DNA of 64,000 bases from a bacterium (GTDB lineage: Bacteria; Bacillota; Clostridia; Christensenellales; Aristaeellaceae). Where the stretch lies: assembly GCA_004563405.1 (NCBI GenBank), contig SFTH01000007.1, forward strand, positions 62,001 to 126,000. The letters run 5' to 3'. The notes under the pieces were generated by a model. The model saw only the letters and a program-made list of their open reading frames with translations. It was not told the DNA's origin and did not search any database. Numbering within the stretch: the first letter of the stretch is position 1; each line of letters starts with the position of its first letter. Positions 49,275 through 58,531 of the stretch are shown piece by piece. Both the position numbers and the translations under genes were made by a program.

Positions 49275-49493
49275 TCAGCCGTGCAGCCGGACGAGCCAAA
49301 GGGCCAGACAGATCAGCCCGGGCAACAGCGCGATGGGCGCGGCGACGCCCAGCGCCACCGCCAGCGCCGCACAGGCCCGCCGCCTTCCCGGCGGCAGTTT
49401 TCCCCGCGCGCAGCCGTGCTGGAGCCACAGGCTCAGTCCAAGGCAGGCCAGGCCCAGTGCGCCCAAAGCCGCAACCAGATACTGCACCCTCAC
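49275..49493 (-). CDS. Small membrane protein with two helices
   Basis: A 72-residue protein with two hydrophobic helices (about 4-24 and 42-68) joined by a short basic loop. The start is GTG at 49493 with GAAGG six bases upstream. It follows the amidase gene by 12 bases and is probably co-transcribed. No family is recognised. Confidence 0.5.
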   Translation of the reverse strand: MRVQYLVAALGALGLACLGLSLWLQHGCARGKLPPGRRRACAALAVALGVAAPIALLPGLICLALWLVRLHG

Positions 49494-49505
49494 GTCCGCC
49501 CTTCC

Positions 49506-50435
49506 TCAGCGCTCAAAATAGCGGCATATGCCCTCCACCATGCCCTCCACCAGAAGGGTCTGGTAGTCCGGGTCGTTGAGCCTTTCGTCCTCCTCGGGGT
49601 TGGACAAGAAGCCGCACTCCACCAGTATGCAGGGCACGATGGACCAGTTGTTCATGGTGTAGGTGTCCCGCAGATACACGCCGCGCCGCTTCGCGCCGGT
49701 ACGCTCCACCATCGCGTCCAGCAGCACCTCCGCCGCAGCCTCGCTCTCCTGCTGCTTTTCTCCGGTCTTGCGCACGAACATGCCGATGCCGTTGGCACTT
49801 CGATCCTCAGCGCCGTCGCAGTGAATGCGCAGCACCAGATCCACGCCCAGCCCGTTCATCAGCTCTGCCCGCTCAAGATTGGAAATGTCCACGTCGTTGG
49901 TCTCGCGGGTCATGTAAACCGTGCAGCCCAGCTCCTCCAGCGCCGCCCGCAGCTTCAGGCTGATCTCGAGATTGGTGATGTACTCCGGAATCCCGGTGCT
50001 CCGCCCGGAGGTGCCGGAGGAAACCTTCGCCTTCGTCTCCGTACCGTTGGGGGACACGAGCTCCCGGTCGCTGTTGGCGTGCTCCTGATGTCCCGGGTCA
50101 ATGCCAATGCTGATTCCCGCGAGCCGCGGCGAAGCCGTGGGCTCCGGCAGGGGCGTTGCCGTGACCTCCAGCGGCAGGTCGATCTGCACATCCGTCACCG
50201 TGGCCATCTCCTGCTCCTCCTCGGATGCAGGCGTGGCCTCCGCCACATCCTCGTCCTCCGCCTCGCTCCCGGCCACAAAAACCGCCGTCGGACCGTCCGC
50301 TCCGCCGATTATGGCAACGGACGCCGCGGGCGACTGCGCATTTTCTGCCGTCGCAAAGACCGCCGCGGGGCCGTCTGTGCAGGCCATCGTCAACATCAGC
50401 GTCAGAGCCAGACAAAACAAGCGCTTCATAATCAT
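49506..50435 (-). CDS. N-acetylmuramoyl-L-alanine amidase lipoprotein (Amidase_3)
   Basis: A 309-residue exported cell-wall hydrolase. The signal peptide ends LTMAC (likely lipobox Cys). Residues about 40-55 carry SVAIIGGADGPTAVFVAG, a motif known from several gut Firmicute exported proteins and from decarboxylase beta subunits, with a partial copy (DGPAAVF) before it. After an acidic linker the Amidase_3 domain (about 105-305) shows GIDPGHQ, the Glu in NLEIS, LRIHCDG and the catalytic VECGFLSN. It cleaves the amide between muramic acid and the peptide. It starts one base after the TetR gene stop. Confidence 0.88.
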   Translation of the reverse strand: MIMKRLFCLALTLMLTMACTDGPAAVFATAENAQSPAASVAIIGGADGPTAVFVAGSEAEDEDVAEATPASEEEQEMATVTDVQIDLPLEVTATPLPEPTASPRLAGISIGIDPGHQEHANSDRELVSPNGTETKAKVSSGTSGRSTGIPEYITNLEISLKLRAALEELGCTVYMTRETNDVDISNLERAELMNGLGVDLVLRIHCDGAEDRSANGIGMFVRKTGEKQQESEAAAEVLLDAMVERTGAKRRGVYLRDTYTMNNWSIVPCILVECGFLSNPEEDERLNDPDYQTLLVEGMVEGICRYFER

Positions 50436-50436
50436 T

Positions 50437-51141
50437 CTAACCCTTCTCCCTCAGCAAATTCAGTTCGCCTGTGGTTTGACGAAATGCGTTCATCATCTGT
50501 TCCACATCAAACAGAAGTATGCTCCCGAAGGGTGCGCCGCACAGGCTCTCCACACTCTCCCGGCAGGCGTCCAGCAAATCCATGATCTCGATCACGCACT
50601 CCGGCTCCTCCACGCCCGCAGCGAGTATGCGGCAGGCTTCATCGTTGACATCGCTGCCCAGCATCAGCAGAAGGCTACCCAACTGTCCCGGGTGCCGGGT
50701 GAAGAACGCACCCTGGGCCACACCCTCCCGCAGCGCCTCGTCCATCATGGGCCGCAGTCCGTCCAGCATGAAGCGGCGCATCTGATCCCGGAAGTGCACA
50801 TCGCCGTCGAGGTAGCTCGCCTTCAGAACCAGCGCGACGTATCGGGGCTCCTCACGGCGAAACAGATTCAGCGCACCCAAAAGCAGATTGAGCTTCTGCA
50901 CCGCGTCCAGCTTTCCGGAATAGAACTCCGTGCGCAGCCGATCCAACTCCCGTCCGCCCCGCTGGCGGCAGATCTCCTCCAGAAGCGCGTTCTTGGAATC
51001 AAAATAATGATAGAAGCCGCCCTTGGAAATGGTGAGCGCGTCCAGTATGTCCTGTATGGAAGTCTCCTCGTAGCCCTTCTCGAAAAACAGCTTTTCAGCG
51101 GTTCGAAGGATGGCCTCCTTGCGCAGTTCTCCCTTCTTCAT
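50437..51141 (-). CDS. TetR-family transcriptional regulator
   Basis: A 234-residue regulator. The N-terminal helix-turn-helix has ILRTAEKLFFEKGYEETSIQDI and ISKGGFYHYFDSKNAL. The C-terminal ligand domain is helical and not recognisable as to ligand. The ATG at 51141 has GGGG eight bases upstream; a GTG at 51150 is also in frame. It is the first gene of an operon with a cell-wall amidase and a small membrane protein, so it may control envelope remodelling. Confidence 0.88.
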   Translation of the reverse strand: MKKGELRKEAILRTAEKLFFEKGYEETSIQDILDALTISKGGFYHYFDSKNALLEEICRQRGGRELDRLRTEFYSGKLDAVQKLNLLLGALNLFRREEPRYVALVLKASYLDGDVHFRDQMRRFMLDGLRPMMDEALREGVAQGAFFTRHPGQLGSLLLMLGSDVNDEACRILAAGVEEPECVIEIMDLLDACRESVESLCGAPFGSILLFDVEQMMNAFRQTTGELNLLREKG

Positions 51142-51180
51142 GCGTTTCACCCCGCTTTCGTTTCCTTCTCCGTTTTCTCC

Positions 51181-51210
51181 ATTCTACCAAAATCGATCAG
51201 AGTCTGTCAA
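51181..51210 (-). promoter_or_regulatory. Promoter of the TetR-amidase operon
   Basis: On the minus strand TTGACA (51210-51205) and TAGAAT (51186-51181) are 18 bases apart. ATCAG-N10-CTGAT around the -35 is a weak candidate operator. Confidence 0.65.
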
Positions 51211-51214
51211 CTGA

Positions 51215-53179
51215 TTATCTCCCATGTTTCGTCGGTTTTTTGTCGAATTTCGTCTGTTTTGTTCGCCTTGTATTACCCATATCAGGTCGGTTTTTGCCTT
51301 TTGCTTCCGCATTTGCTCTGGACGCGCGTCGGTTTGTTCCGTTTGTCCGCGCCTGCGCGGGTTTTGCGTCCCGCTCCTCCCGTCTACGCTCCCGCTGATA
51401 GGGTGGAATCAGACAATCGGATCCCCAGCCAATCAGGTCTTCCCGGCCAGCCCTCTTGAGCGCCTCCCGCACCAGCGGATAGTTGGACGGAATGTAGAAC
51501 TGCATCAGCGCCCGCTGCATGGCCTTTTCCCGCGGATCCCGGGGAACATACACGCGCTTCATGTCCCTCGGATCGAGTCCGGTATAGAACATGGCGGTGG
51601 ACATCGTGCCCGGTGTCGGATAGAAATCCTGCACCTGCTCGGGGCGCAGTCCGCTCTTTTTCAGGTAGCAGGCCAATTGAATCGCATCGTCCAGTGTGCT
51701 TCCCGGATGGCTGGACATGAAGTAGGGCACCAGATACTGATCCATGTGGGCGTTTTGGTTGGCCTGCCGGTAGCGGCGCACGAACTCCTCAAAGACCTCG
51801 TTTTCCGGCTTGCCCATGTAGCCCAGCACCCGCGGGCTCACATGCTCCGGCGCGACCTTCAGTTGCCCGGAGACGTGGTGGCGCACCAGTTCGTTCATGA
51901 AGCCGGATTTCGAATCCCGGAGCACATAGTCAAAGCGTATGCCGGAGCGGATGAACACCTTCTTCACGCCCTCAATTTCCCGCAGTCCCCGCAGGATTTC
52001 GATGTACTCCCGGTGATCCGCCCGAAGGTTTTTGCACGGCTCCGGGAACAGGCACTGGCGCTCCCGGCACGCTCCGCACTTGAGCTGCTTTGCGCAGGCC
52101 GGCTCGCGGAAGTCCGCCGTGGGGCCCCCCACGTCGTGAATATAGCCCTTGAAGCCCGGCAGCTTCGTCAGCAGCCGCCCCTCCTCCAGTATGGACTCCC
52201 GGCTTCGGGAGGTCACAATGCGGCCCTGATGGAAGGTCAGCGCACAGAAGTTGCACGCACCAAAGCAGCCGCGCACCTGTGTGATGGAAAACTGCACCTC
52301 CTGAAGCGCCGGCACGCCTCCCAGGCGATCGTACATCGGATGCCAGGCGCGCTTGTACGGCAGGGCGTACACCGCGTCCATCTCCGCCCGCGTCAGGGGC
52401 AAATCGGGCCGGTTCTGCAAAAGATATCTGCGCCCGTGCTTCTGGGCGATCGGCTTTCCCCGCACCGGATCCTGCTGGTCGTACTGCGCCTTGAAGGCCT
52501 CGGCATAGATGCGCTTGTCCGCCGCGACCGCCTCCATCGGCGCAATCTCCACAAAGTCCTCCGGCAGCTCCCGGGACATGACGCAGGTGCCCGGGATGCG
52601 CATTTCCGAAAAATCCCGACCGGAGTCGATAAACTCCGCCACCTTCAGTATGCTCCGCTCTCCCATGCCGAACATCAGAACGTCCGCACAGCTGTCCACC
52701 AGCATGGAGTTGCGCACGCGGTCGTCCCAGTAATCGTAGTGGGCAAAGCGCCGCAGCGAAGCCTCCACGCCGCCCACGACGATGGGCACGGAGCCGTAGG
52801 CCTCGCGGATGCGGTTGGAATAGACCGCCGTAGCGCGATCGGGGCGGCTTCCGGCCCTCCCGCCGGGAGAATACACGTCCTCGCTCCGGGGCTTCTTCGC
52901 CGCGGTATAATGGTTGACCATGGAGTCGATCACGCCCGCCGTGACCAAAAAGCCCAGCCTCGGCCGGCCAAAGCGCTTGAAATCCGCACAGGAGTGCCAG
53001 TCCGGCTGGGGCAGCATGGCCACTCGATAGCCGTTCGCCTCCAGAACCCGGGAGATGATGGCCAGACCGAAGGAGGGGTGATCCACATAGGCGTCCCCCG
53101 TCACATACACAAAATCCGGCGCGTCCCAGCCCAGCGCCCGAACCTCTTCCGGCGTCACGGGCAAAAATCCCTTTGCCAT
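51215..53179 (-). CDS. YgiQ-family radical SAM protein
   Basis: A 654-residue protein. An N-terminal YgiQ domain (with FVYVTGDAYVDHPSFGLAI) precedes the radical SAM core with the iron-sulphur motif CFGACNFC (near residue 310). A cysteine-rich segment (CGACRERQCLFPEPC) and a TDPxxxx-like PTPGTMSTAMFYTG block follow. The last 60 residues are a basic, disordered tail. The family is widespread but its reaction is not established. Its ATG lies one base after the mfd stop, with AGAGGA upstream. Confidence 0.93.
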   Translation of the reverse strand: MAKGFLPVTPEEVRALGWDAPDFVYVTGDAYVDHPSFGLAIISRVLEANGYRVAMLPQPDWHSCADFKRFGRPRLGFLVTAGVIDSMVNHYTAAKKPRSEDVYSPGGRAGSRPDRATAVYSNRIREAYGSVPIVVGGVEASLRRFAHYDYWDDRVRNSMLVDSCADVLMFGMGERSILKVAEFIDSGRDFSEMRIPGTCVMSRELPEDFVEIAPMEAVAADKRIYAEAFKAQYDQQDPVRGKPIAQKHGRRYLLQNRPDLPLTRAEMDAVYALPYKRAWHPMYDRLGGVPALQEVQFSITQVRGCFGACNFCALTFHQGRIVTSRSRESILEEGRLLTKLPGFKGYIHDVGGPTADFREPACAKQLKCGACRERQCLFPEPCKNLRADHREYIEILRGLREIEGVKKVFIRSGIRFDYVLRDSKSGFMNELVRHHVSGQLKVAPEHVSPRVLGYMGKPENEVFEEFVRRYRQANQNAHMDQYLVPYFMSSHPGSTLDDAIQLACYLKKSGLRPEQVQDFYPTPGTMSTAMFYTGLDPRDMKRVYVPRDPREKAMQRALMQFYIPSNYPLVREALKRAGREDLIGWGSDCLIPPYQRERRREERDAKPAQARTNGTNRRASRANAEAKGKNRPDMGNTRRTKQTKFDKKPTKHGR

Positions 53180-53180
53180 T

Positions 53181-56100
53181 TCAGTCCTCTCTCTCCTCCG
53201 CCCGGCGGTAATCCTCTACCACCTTCTGCATCGCTTCCACCGCGCCCCGAAGTAGCTCCTCAGCCGTCCTGCCGCGCTTAAAATAGACCAGCGTCGGCGG
53301 ATTTCCACCCTGCATGCGCAGGCAGTCGGGGTAGCGGCGTATGGCCGTGAGTACCCGCACCAGATCAATGTCCGCCGAAATGGAGAAGCGCATCCACATT
53401 TCGTCGCCCCGGGTGGAAACGTAATCCACGCCGATGGAGCCGCACAGCGCCTTCAGGCTTGCAATCTCGATCAGGTTCATCACCGGCCGGTTCGGATCGC
53501 CGAATCGGTCGATCAGCTCCTCAATCAGATCGTCCCTGCCCTCCCGGTTGCGTATGGAGGCGATTTTCTTGTACATCTCCACCCGCAAAAGATCGTTCTG
53601 AACGTACTCCTTGGGCAGATATGCGTCCACCTTCACGTCCACGCGGGTTTCGATATCGCCAAGATCGGCGTCTCCGCGCATCTCCTTTACGGTGTCCTCG
53701 ATCATCTTCACATACAGATCGTAGCCCACCGAGGCCATAAATCCGCTCTGCTCGCTGCCCAGCAGGTTTCCCGCGCCGCGAATCTCCAGATCGCGCATGG
53801 CCACGCGGAAGCCGGAGCCGAACTCCGTGAATTCCTTGATGGCGTTCAGGCGCTTGTCCGCAGTCTCGGTGAGCACCTTGTTGGGATTGACCGTGAGATA
53901 GGCATAGGCCAGGCGATTGCTGCGGCCCACGCGTCCCCTGAGCTGATAGAGCTGGGACAGGCCGAACTGGTCGGCGTTGCAGACGATGAGCGTGTTGGCC
54001 CGCTGCACGTCCAGCCCCGCCTCAATGATGGTGGTGCACAGCAGCACGTCAAACTTGCCCTCGTAGAAGTCCAGCATCACATCCTCCAGAGCATGCTCGC
54101 GCATCTGTCCGTGCCCCACGGCGATGCGCGCCTCCGGCACGAGGCGCTTGAGGCGGCTGTACATCACCTCGATGGTCTGAACCCGGTTGTACAGCACATA
54201 CACCTGCCCGCCCCTGGAGAGTTCCCGCAGAATCGCGTCGCGCACCAGCCCGTCGGAGTACTCCACCACATAGGTCTGCACCGGATATCTCTCCTCCGGC
54301 GGAGACTGCAAAAGGCTCATGTCCCGTATGCCCACCATGGACATGTGCAGCGTACGCGGAATGGGCGTCGCCGTCAGCGTCAGGACGTCGATGGACTGCT
54401 TCAGCCGCTTGATGGCCTCCTTGTGCGCCACGCCGAAGCGCTGCTCCTCGTCCACCACCAGCAGCCCCAGATCCTTGAATTCCACATCCTTTGCCAGCAG
54501 CCGGTGGGTGCCCACCACCACGTCGATGGAGCCTTCCTTCAGACGGGAGAGTATCTGCTTCTGCTCCGCCGCGGTCTTGAAGCGGCTGAGCACCTCCACG
54601 CGCACCGGGAACCCCGCAAAGCGGTTGAGCATGGTGGCGTAGTGCTGCTGCACGAGTATCGTGGTCGGCGCGAGCATCGCGGCCTGCTTGCCGCTCATCA
54701 CGCACTTGAACACCGCGCGCAGCGCCACCTCAGTCTTGCCGTAGCCCACGTCGCCGCAGAGCAGCCGGTCCATCACCCGGGGGCGCTCCATGTCCCGCTT
54801 GATGTCCTCGATGGCCGCCAGCTGGTCGGGCGTCTCCTCGTAGGGGAAGTTGTCCTCAAATTCCCGCTGCCAGGGCGTATCCCGATCAAAGGCGTAGCCC
54901 GGGGTCGCCTCCCGCTGCGCGTAGAGCTTGAGCAGATCGCCCGCGATGTCCCGGATGGACTGGCGCACCTTGCTCTTCTGGCGCTGCCATTCGCCGCCGG
55001 AGAGGCGGTTGAGCTTCGGGGCCTCGCCCTCGGAACCGATGTACTTCTGCACGCGGTCCAGCTGATCCGTGGGCACATACAGCTTGTCCGTGCCCTGATA
55101 GCGGATGTGCAGAAAATCCCGGTAGGTCCCCTCGCTCGCAAGGCGCACCACGCCCATGAACTGACCCACGCCATGGTTCTCGTGCACCACATAGTCGCCG
55201 ACCTTCAGATCCGTGAATGCGGCAATCTTCTCGCCGGATCGGGCCCGGGCGCGGCTCTTCTGGCGGTTCACACCGTAGATATCCGCCTCGGAGACCAGCG
55301 CAAGGCGTATCTCCGGGTAGAGGAAGCCCCGATTGAGCGCCAGTGGCAGGATCGTCGCCCGGCCCTCTTCCAGCGCCGCGGGCGGCTCCTCGATGTACTG
55401 TGCCGCACACTCCTGCTTTTCAAGCGCCTGCGCCAGCCGCTCGCCGCGGGCCTTGCCGCCCGCCAGCAGCGCCACCTGCCATCCCTCCGCGCGCCACTTC
55501 TCCAGATCCAGCGCCAGCTCCCGGATGTTCGCCTGATAGCCGGTGGCATTGCGGCACTCCACGTGAATGATTGCCTGGGGCGCAAAATCCCGCTCCGTGC
55601 GGGGGAAGGGATTTGCAATCACCGTGCTGCGCCCGTCCGCGCGGGCCAGCAGCGCGTCGTAATTGAGTAACAGCTCCGCCTGAAGCGGCAGCGCGTCTCC
55701 GTGCTCCAGCGCGGCGGCGACCATCTCCTTGAACTCCAGAAAGCGGTTCTCGCAGCGCTCGCGCAGCCGCTCCGGCTGATCGAACACCACGATCGGATCG
55801 TCGAGATAGTCCAGCACGGTGCTGCGCGCGTCCGTGAGCACGGGAAGAATCGATTCTGCGTTGTCAAAGGCCCGCCCGGTCTCCAGCGCGTCGGCAATCT
55901 GCAAAAAGCTGCGATCCCGGCGGCTTCCGAGATTGACCTTTTCCCGGGGCGACGCGTCCTTCTCCTCCTCCACCGCCGCCTTCAAAAACTCCTCGAAGGG
56001 CGCAAGGCCAAATTCGCTCTCCAGCTGCTTCTGCCGGTTCTCCCGCTGCGCCCCCGCTTCTCCCCGCTCCAGCTCCCAACGGAGTCGCCGGGCCGCCGCC

Positions 56101-56825
56101 TGCGCCTCCTCGGGTGTGAGCAGAAATTCCCGGGCCGGATAGATGCGCGCGCCGTCCCGTCTGGACACAGAGCGCTGGGTCATCACGTCGAAGCTGCGTA
56201 TGGAATCAATTTCGTCGTCAAAAAACTCGATGCGCAGGGCGTTGGCCTCGCCCACGGGGTACACATCCAGTATTCCGCCGCGCAGCGCGCATTGCCCCCT
56301 TGCCTCCACCAGCTGCACCCGTTCGTAACCCGCAGCCACCAGCTTCTCCATCAGCTCTGCCGGCTCCATGCGCCCGGCCTCCCGAATGGAGATCACATGC
56401 GCGCGGAAGCGCTCCGGATCGGCCATGCGGTTGAGGGCCGCGTCCACGGGAACCACCAGCACCCGGGCCAGACCCGTCAGGCATGCACCGATGACCTCGA
56501 TGCGGCGCAGAATCAGATCCCGGCTCGCCGCCGAAGACTTTACGAAGGATACATCCCGCGCAGGCAGAAAGCGCGCGCATCCGCCGAGGAGCAGATTGAG
56601 ATCCTCGGTCATGCGCATGGCAACCATGTCGTTGGGCGCGAGAATCACCATGTTCCGGTCCGCATCCCGCACGAGCGCGGCCAGCAGATGGGCGCGCTGG
56701 GAGTCGTCCGGCCCGTAGAGCGCGCAAAGCTTGCCCGCGCGCACGCCGTCGCGCAGCTCCCGATAGGCTCCGAGCCGCTCAAGCGGCGCAAACAGGCAAT
56801 CCAGCCGTGCCATTGCTTCCTTCAT
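53181..56825 (-). CDS. mfd: Transcription-repair coupling factor
   Basis: A 1214-residue ATP-dependent translocase. The N-terminal UvrB-like modules (about 1-340) are followed by the RNA polymerase interaction domain (about 520-580, KVGDYVVHENHGVGQFMG), the two helicase domains with LLCGDVGYGKTEVALRA, VDEEQRFG and RGRVGRSNR, and the C-terminal regulatory domain. It removes stalled RNA polymerase and recruits UvrA. GGGAGG lies just before the ATG. It is followed directly by YgiQ and preceded by pth, as in many Firmicutes. Confidence 0.97.
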   Translation of the reverse strand: MKEAMARLDCLFAPLERLGAYRELRDGVRAGKLCALYGPDDSQRAHLLAALVRDADRNMVILAPNDMVAMRMTEDLNLLLGGCARFLPARDVSFVKSSAASRDLILRRIEVIGACLTGLARVLVVPVDAALNRMADPERFRAHVISIREAGRMEPAELMEKLVAAGYERVQLVEARGQCALRGGILDVYPVGEANALRIEFFDDEIDSIRSFDVMTQRSVSRRDGARIYPAREFLLTPEEAQAAARRLRWELERGEAGAQRENRQKQLESEFGLAPFEEFLKAAVEEEKDASPREKVNLGSRRDRSFLQIADALETGRAFDNAESILPVLTDARSTVLDYLDDPIVVFDQPERLRERCENRFLEFKEMVAAALEHGDALPLQAELLLNYDALLARADGRSTVIANPFPRTERDFAPQAIIHVECRNATGYQANIRELALDLEKWRAEGWQVALLAGGKARGERLAQALEKQECAAQYIEEPPAALEEGRATILPLALNRGFLYPEIRLALVSEADIYGVNRQKSRARARSGEKIAAFTDLKVGDYVVHENHGVGQFMGVVRLASEGTYRDFLHIRYQGTDKLYVPTDQLDRVQKYIGSEGEAPKLNRLSGGEWQRQKSKVRQSIRDIAGDLLKLYAQREATPGYAFDRDTPWQREFEDNFPYEETPDQLAAIEDIKRDMERPRVMDRLLCGDVGYGKTEVALRAVFKCVMSGKQAAMLAPTTILVQQHYATMLNRFAGFPVRVEVLSRFKTAAEQKQILSRLKEGSIDVVVGTHRLLAKDVEFKDLGLLVVDEEQRFGVAHKEAIKRLKQSIDVLTLTATPIPRTLHMSMVGIRDMSLLQSPPEERYPVQTYVVEYSDGLVRDAILRELSRGGQVYVLYNRVQTIEVMYSRLKRLVPEARIAVGHGQMREHALEDVMLDFYEGKFDVLLCTTIIEAGLDVQRANTLIVCNADQFGLSQLYQLRGRVGRSNRLAYAYLTVNPNKVLTETADKRLNAIKEFTEFGSGFRVAMRDLEIRGAGNLLGSEQSGFMASVGYDLYVKMIEDTVKEMRGDADLGDIETRVDVKVDAYLPKEYVQNDLLRVEMYKKIASIRNREGRDDLIEELIDRFGDPNRPVMNLIEIASLKALCGSIGVDYVSTRGDEMWMRFSISADIDLVRVLTAIRRYPDCLRMQGGNPPTLVYFKRGRTAEELLRGAVEAMQKVVEDYRRAEERED

Positions 56826-56846
56826 AATTCCTCCCGGTCCCGTCCG

Positions 56847-57419
56847 TCAGCCGTTGAGCTTTCCCACCAGCTGCCGCGCGCTCTCCACGCCCTTTTCGAT
56901 CAGCTCGGCCACCACGTCCGCGGCGTTGTTGTAGGCCGTGAACATGGTCTCCCTCAGCTCTTTGGTCTGATAGCTGGCCAGCACCCAGTCCTTCATGTCC
57001 CAGCCCTCCGCCGGGCGGCCGATGCCCACGCGCACCCGCGGGAAGTTGTCCCTGCCCAGCAGGTAGATGATGTTGCGCATGCCGTTATGGGTGCCCGCGC
57101 TACCCGAGGGGCGGAAGCGCAGCTTGCCCTCCGGCAGATCCACGTCATCGTACACCACGATCAGCTGGTCCTCCTCCGGCTTGTACCAGTTCACCAGCTG
57201 CACCACAGCCTCGCCGCTGAGGTTCATGAAGGTCTGAGGCTGGCACAGCGCCACGCGCTGGCCGCGTATCGTCCCCTCGCCCACCACCGACTTGCAGCGC
57301 AGGCGCAGCAGCGGTATATCATACTTCTGAGACAGAATTTCAATCACGTCAAAGCCCACGTTGTGGCGCGTGTGCTCATACTTTCGACCCGGATTTCCCA
57401 GACCGACGATCACATACAT
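56847..57419 (-). CDS. pth: Peptidyl-tRNA hydrolase
   Basis: A 190-residue enzyme that recycles peptidyl-tRNA. The catalytic His is in YEHTRHNVGFD (residues 15-25), the Asp in GRD, and the family block VGLGNPG, KPQTFMNLSG (here QPQTFMNLSGE) and VVYDDVDLPEGKLRFRPSGSAGTHNG is well conserved. The ATG at 57419 has GGAGGG eight bases upstream. It is the first gene of pth-mfd-ygiQ. Confidence 0.97.
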   Translation of the reverse strand: MYVIVGLGNPGRKYEHTRHNVGFDVIEILSQKYDIPLLRLRCKSVVGEGTIRGQRVALCQPQTFMNLSGEAVVQLVNWYKPEEDQLIVVYDDVDLPEGKLRFRPSGSAGTHNGMRNIIYLLGRDNFPRVRVGIGRPAEGWDMKDWVLASYQTKELRETMFTAYNNAADVVAELIEKGVESARQLVGKLNG

Positions 57420-57457
57420 GGCCCTTCCCTCCAAGCGTCAACCTACTGTATCCTTGT

Positions 57458-57487
57458 ATTTTAGCAACACCACCGCAGCCTTGTCAA
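57458..57487 (-). promoter_or_regulatory. pth-mfd promoter
   Basis: On the minus strand TTGACA (57487-57482) and TAAAAT (57463-57458) are 18 bases apart. Confidence 0.75.
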
Positions 57488-57596
57488 GGGCAGGCGCAAG
57501 AAAGCGCAAAATACGCGCATCCGCACACCGGCAAACGGAGCGCAGCCTCCCGCAGCGCCGCGCTGCCCAGGCCACCCTCAAGCCGCCATAGACGCA

Positions 57597-57631
57597 AAGA
57601 ATTCCAACCCTTCAATCCGGTTGGAATTCTT
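57597..57631 (-). terminator. Terminator of the phospholipid operon
   Basis: A 13-bp perfect stem (AAGAATTCCAACC / GGTTGGAATTCTT) after psd; TTTGCG follows on the minus strand. Confidence 0.7.
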
Positions 57632-57663
57632 CGCCTGTAATGCGTCCGCATGCGATCCGAACG

Positions 57664-58530
57664 TCACCCGCGCCGCAGGTTTGCAATCCTCTCGCCCATG
57701 CGCACGGGAATCTCCTCCTCCCGGGCTGCGCAGGTGAACGCCTCCTGCGGAAGCTCCAGCCGCCTGGGCTCAACGAGCAGGATCACCGTCGATCCGCCGT
57801 ATCGGAACATTCCCTTTTCCATACCCCGCTCGAAGCGCTCTGGCGCGGGATGGTTGTCGATCTTCCCCACCAGCATCGCGCCCACTTCGATCTGCGCCAC
57901 GAGGCCCAGATTGTCCGTCTCCAGCAGCGCGTAGGCCCTGCAGTTGCGCACAAACACCGGCACGCGCTCCAGGGCGATGGGCCGCACGGTGTGCAGCTCC
58001 CCGGGAACGAAGCCCGCGCGCAACACCCTTCCGCCGTCGGGGTAGCAGTAGCGGTGGTAGTGCTGCACGCCCAGCCGGAACACGAGGCAGGTTCCGCCCG
58101 CAAAGCGCGCGGCGTCCTCGTCTCCACCCAGCAGATCGGCAATCGCATACCGGCTCTGCTTGGCGGGAATCACGCAGTCCTCCTCGATGGCGTAGACGCT
58201 GAGCAGGCCGTCACAGGGCGCAACCAACGCATCCGGCGCAGCGTCCACCGGCCGCAACTCCCGCCGGATGCGCCGGGTGAAGCAGTCATTGAAGCAGTTG
58301 TACGCCTCCCGTTCATACTCCTCCAGCCGGATGCCGTTGCGCCGCACGAAGGGGCCGATCAGCGGTCTGGAGAAGCGGGAATCCAAAAAGCGCCCGCAGA
58401 GTCTGGAGAGGGACCGCGCGCACAGCAGCCGAAGCAGCGCCCTGCCCGGCGCAGTCCGATAGAGGAAGCGCAGCGCGAAACCGTCTGCCGGGCGCGGCAG
58501 TCGCTCCCGGGAATCCAACAGCCGCTCCAT
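57664..58530 (-). CDS. psd: Phosphatidylserine decarboxylase
   Basis: A 288-residue pyruvoyl enzyme precursor that turns phosphatidylserine into phosphatidylethanolamine. Family motifs are present: the FNDCFTRRI region, VQHYHRYCYPDGG, and the self-cleavage site near the C-terminus (YGGSTVILL, where the Ser becomes the pyruvoyl group; a variant of the classical LGST). It follows pssA by one base. It is the last gene of the operon. Confidence 0.95.
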   Translation of the reverse strand: MERLLDSRERLPRPADGFALRFLYRTAPGRALLRLLCARSLSRLCGRFLDSRFSRPLIGPFVRRNGIRLEEYEREAYNCFNDCFTRRIRRELRPVDAAPDALVAPCDGLLSVYAIEEDCVIPAKQSRYAIADLLGGDEDAARFAGGTCLVFRLGVQHYHRYCYPDGGRVLRAGFVPGELHTVRPIALERVPVFVRNCRAYALLETDNLGLVAQIEVGAMLVGKIDNHPAPERFERGMEKGMFRYGGSTVILLVEPRRLELPQEAFTCAAREEEIPVRMGERIANLRRG

Positions 58531-58531
58531 A

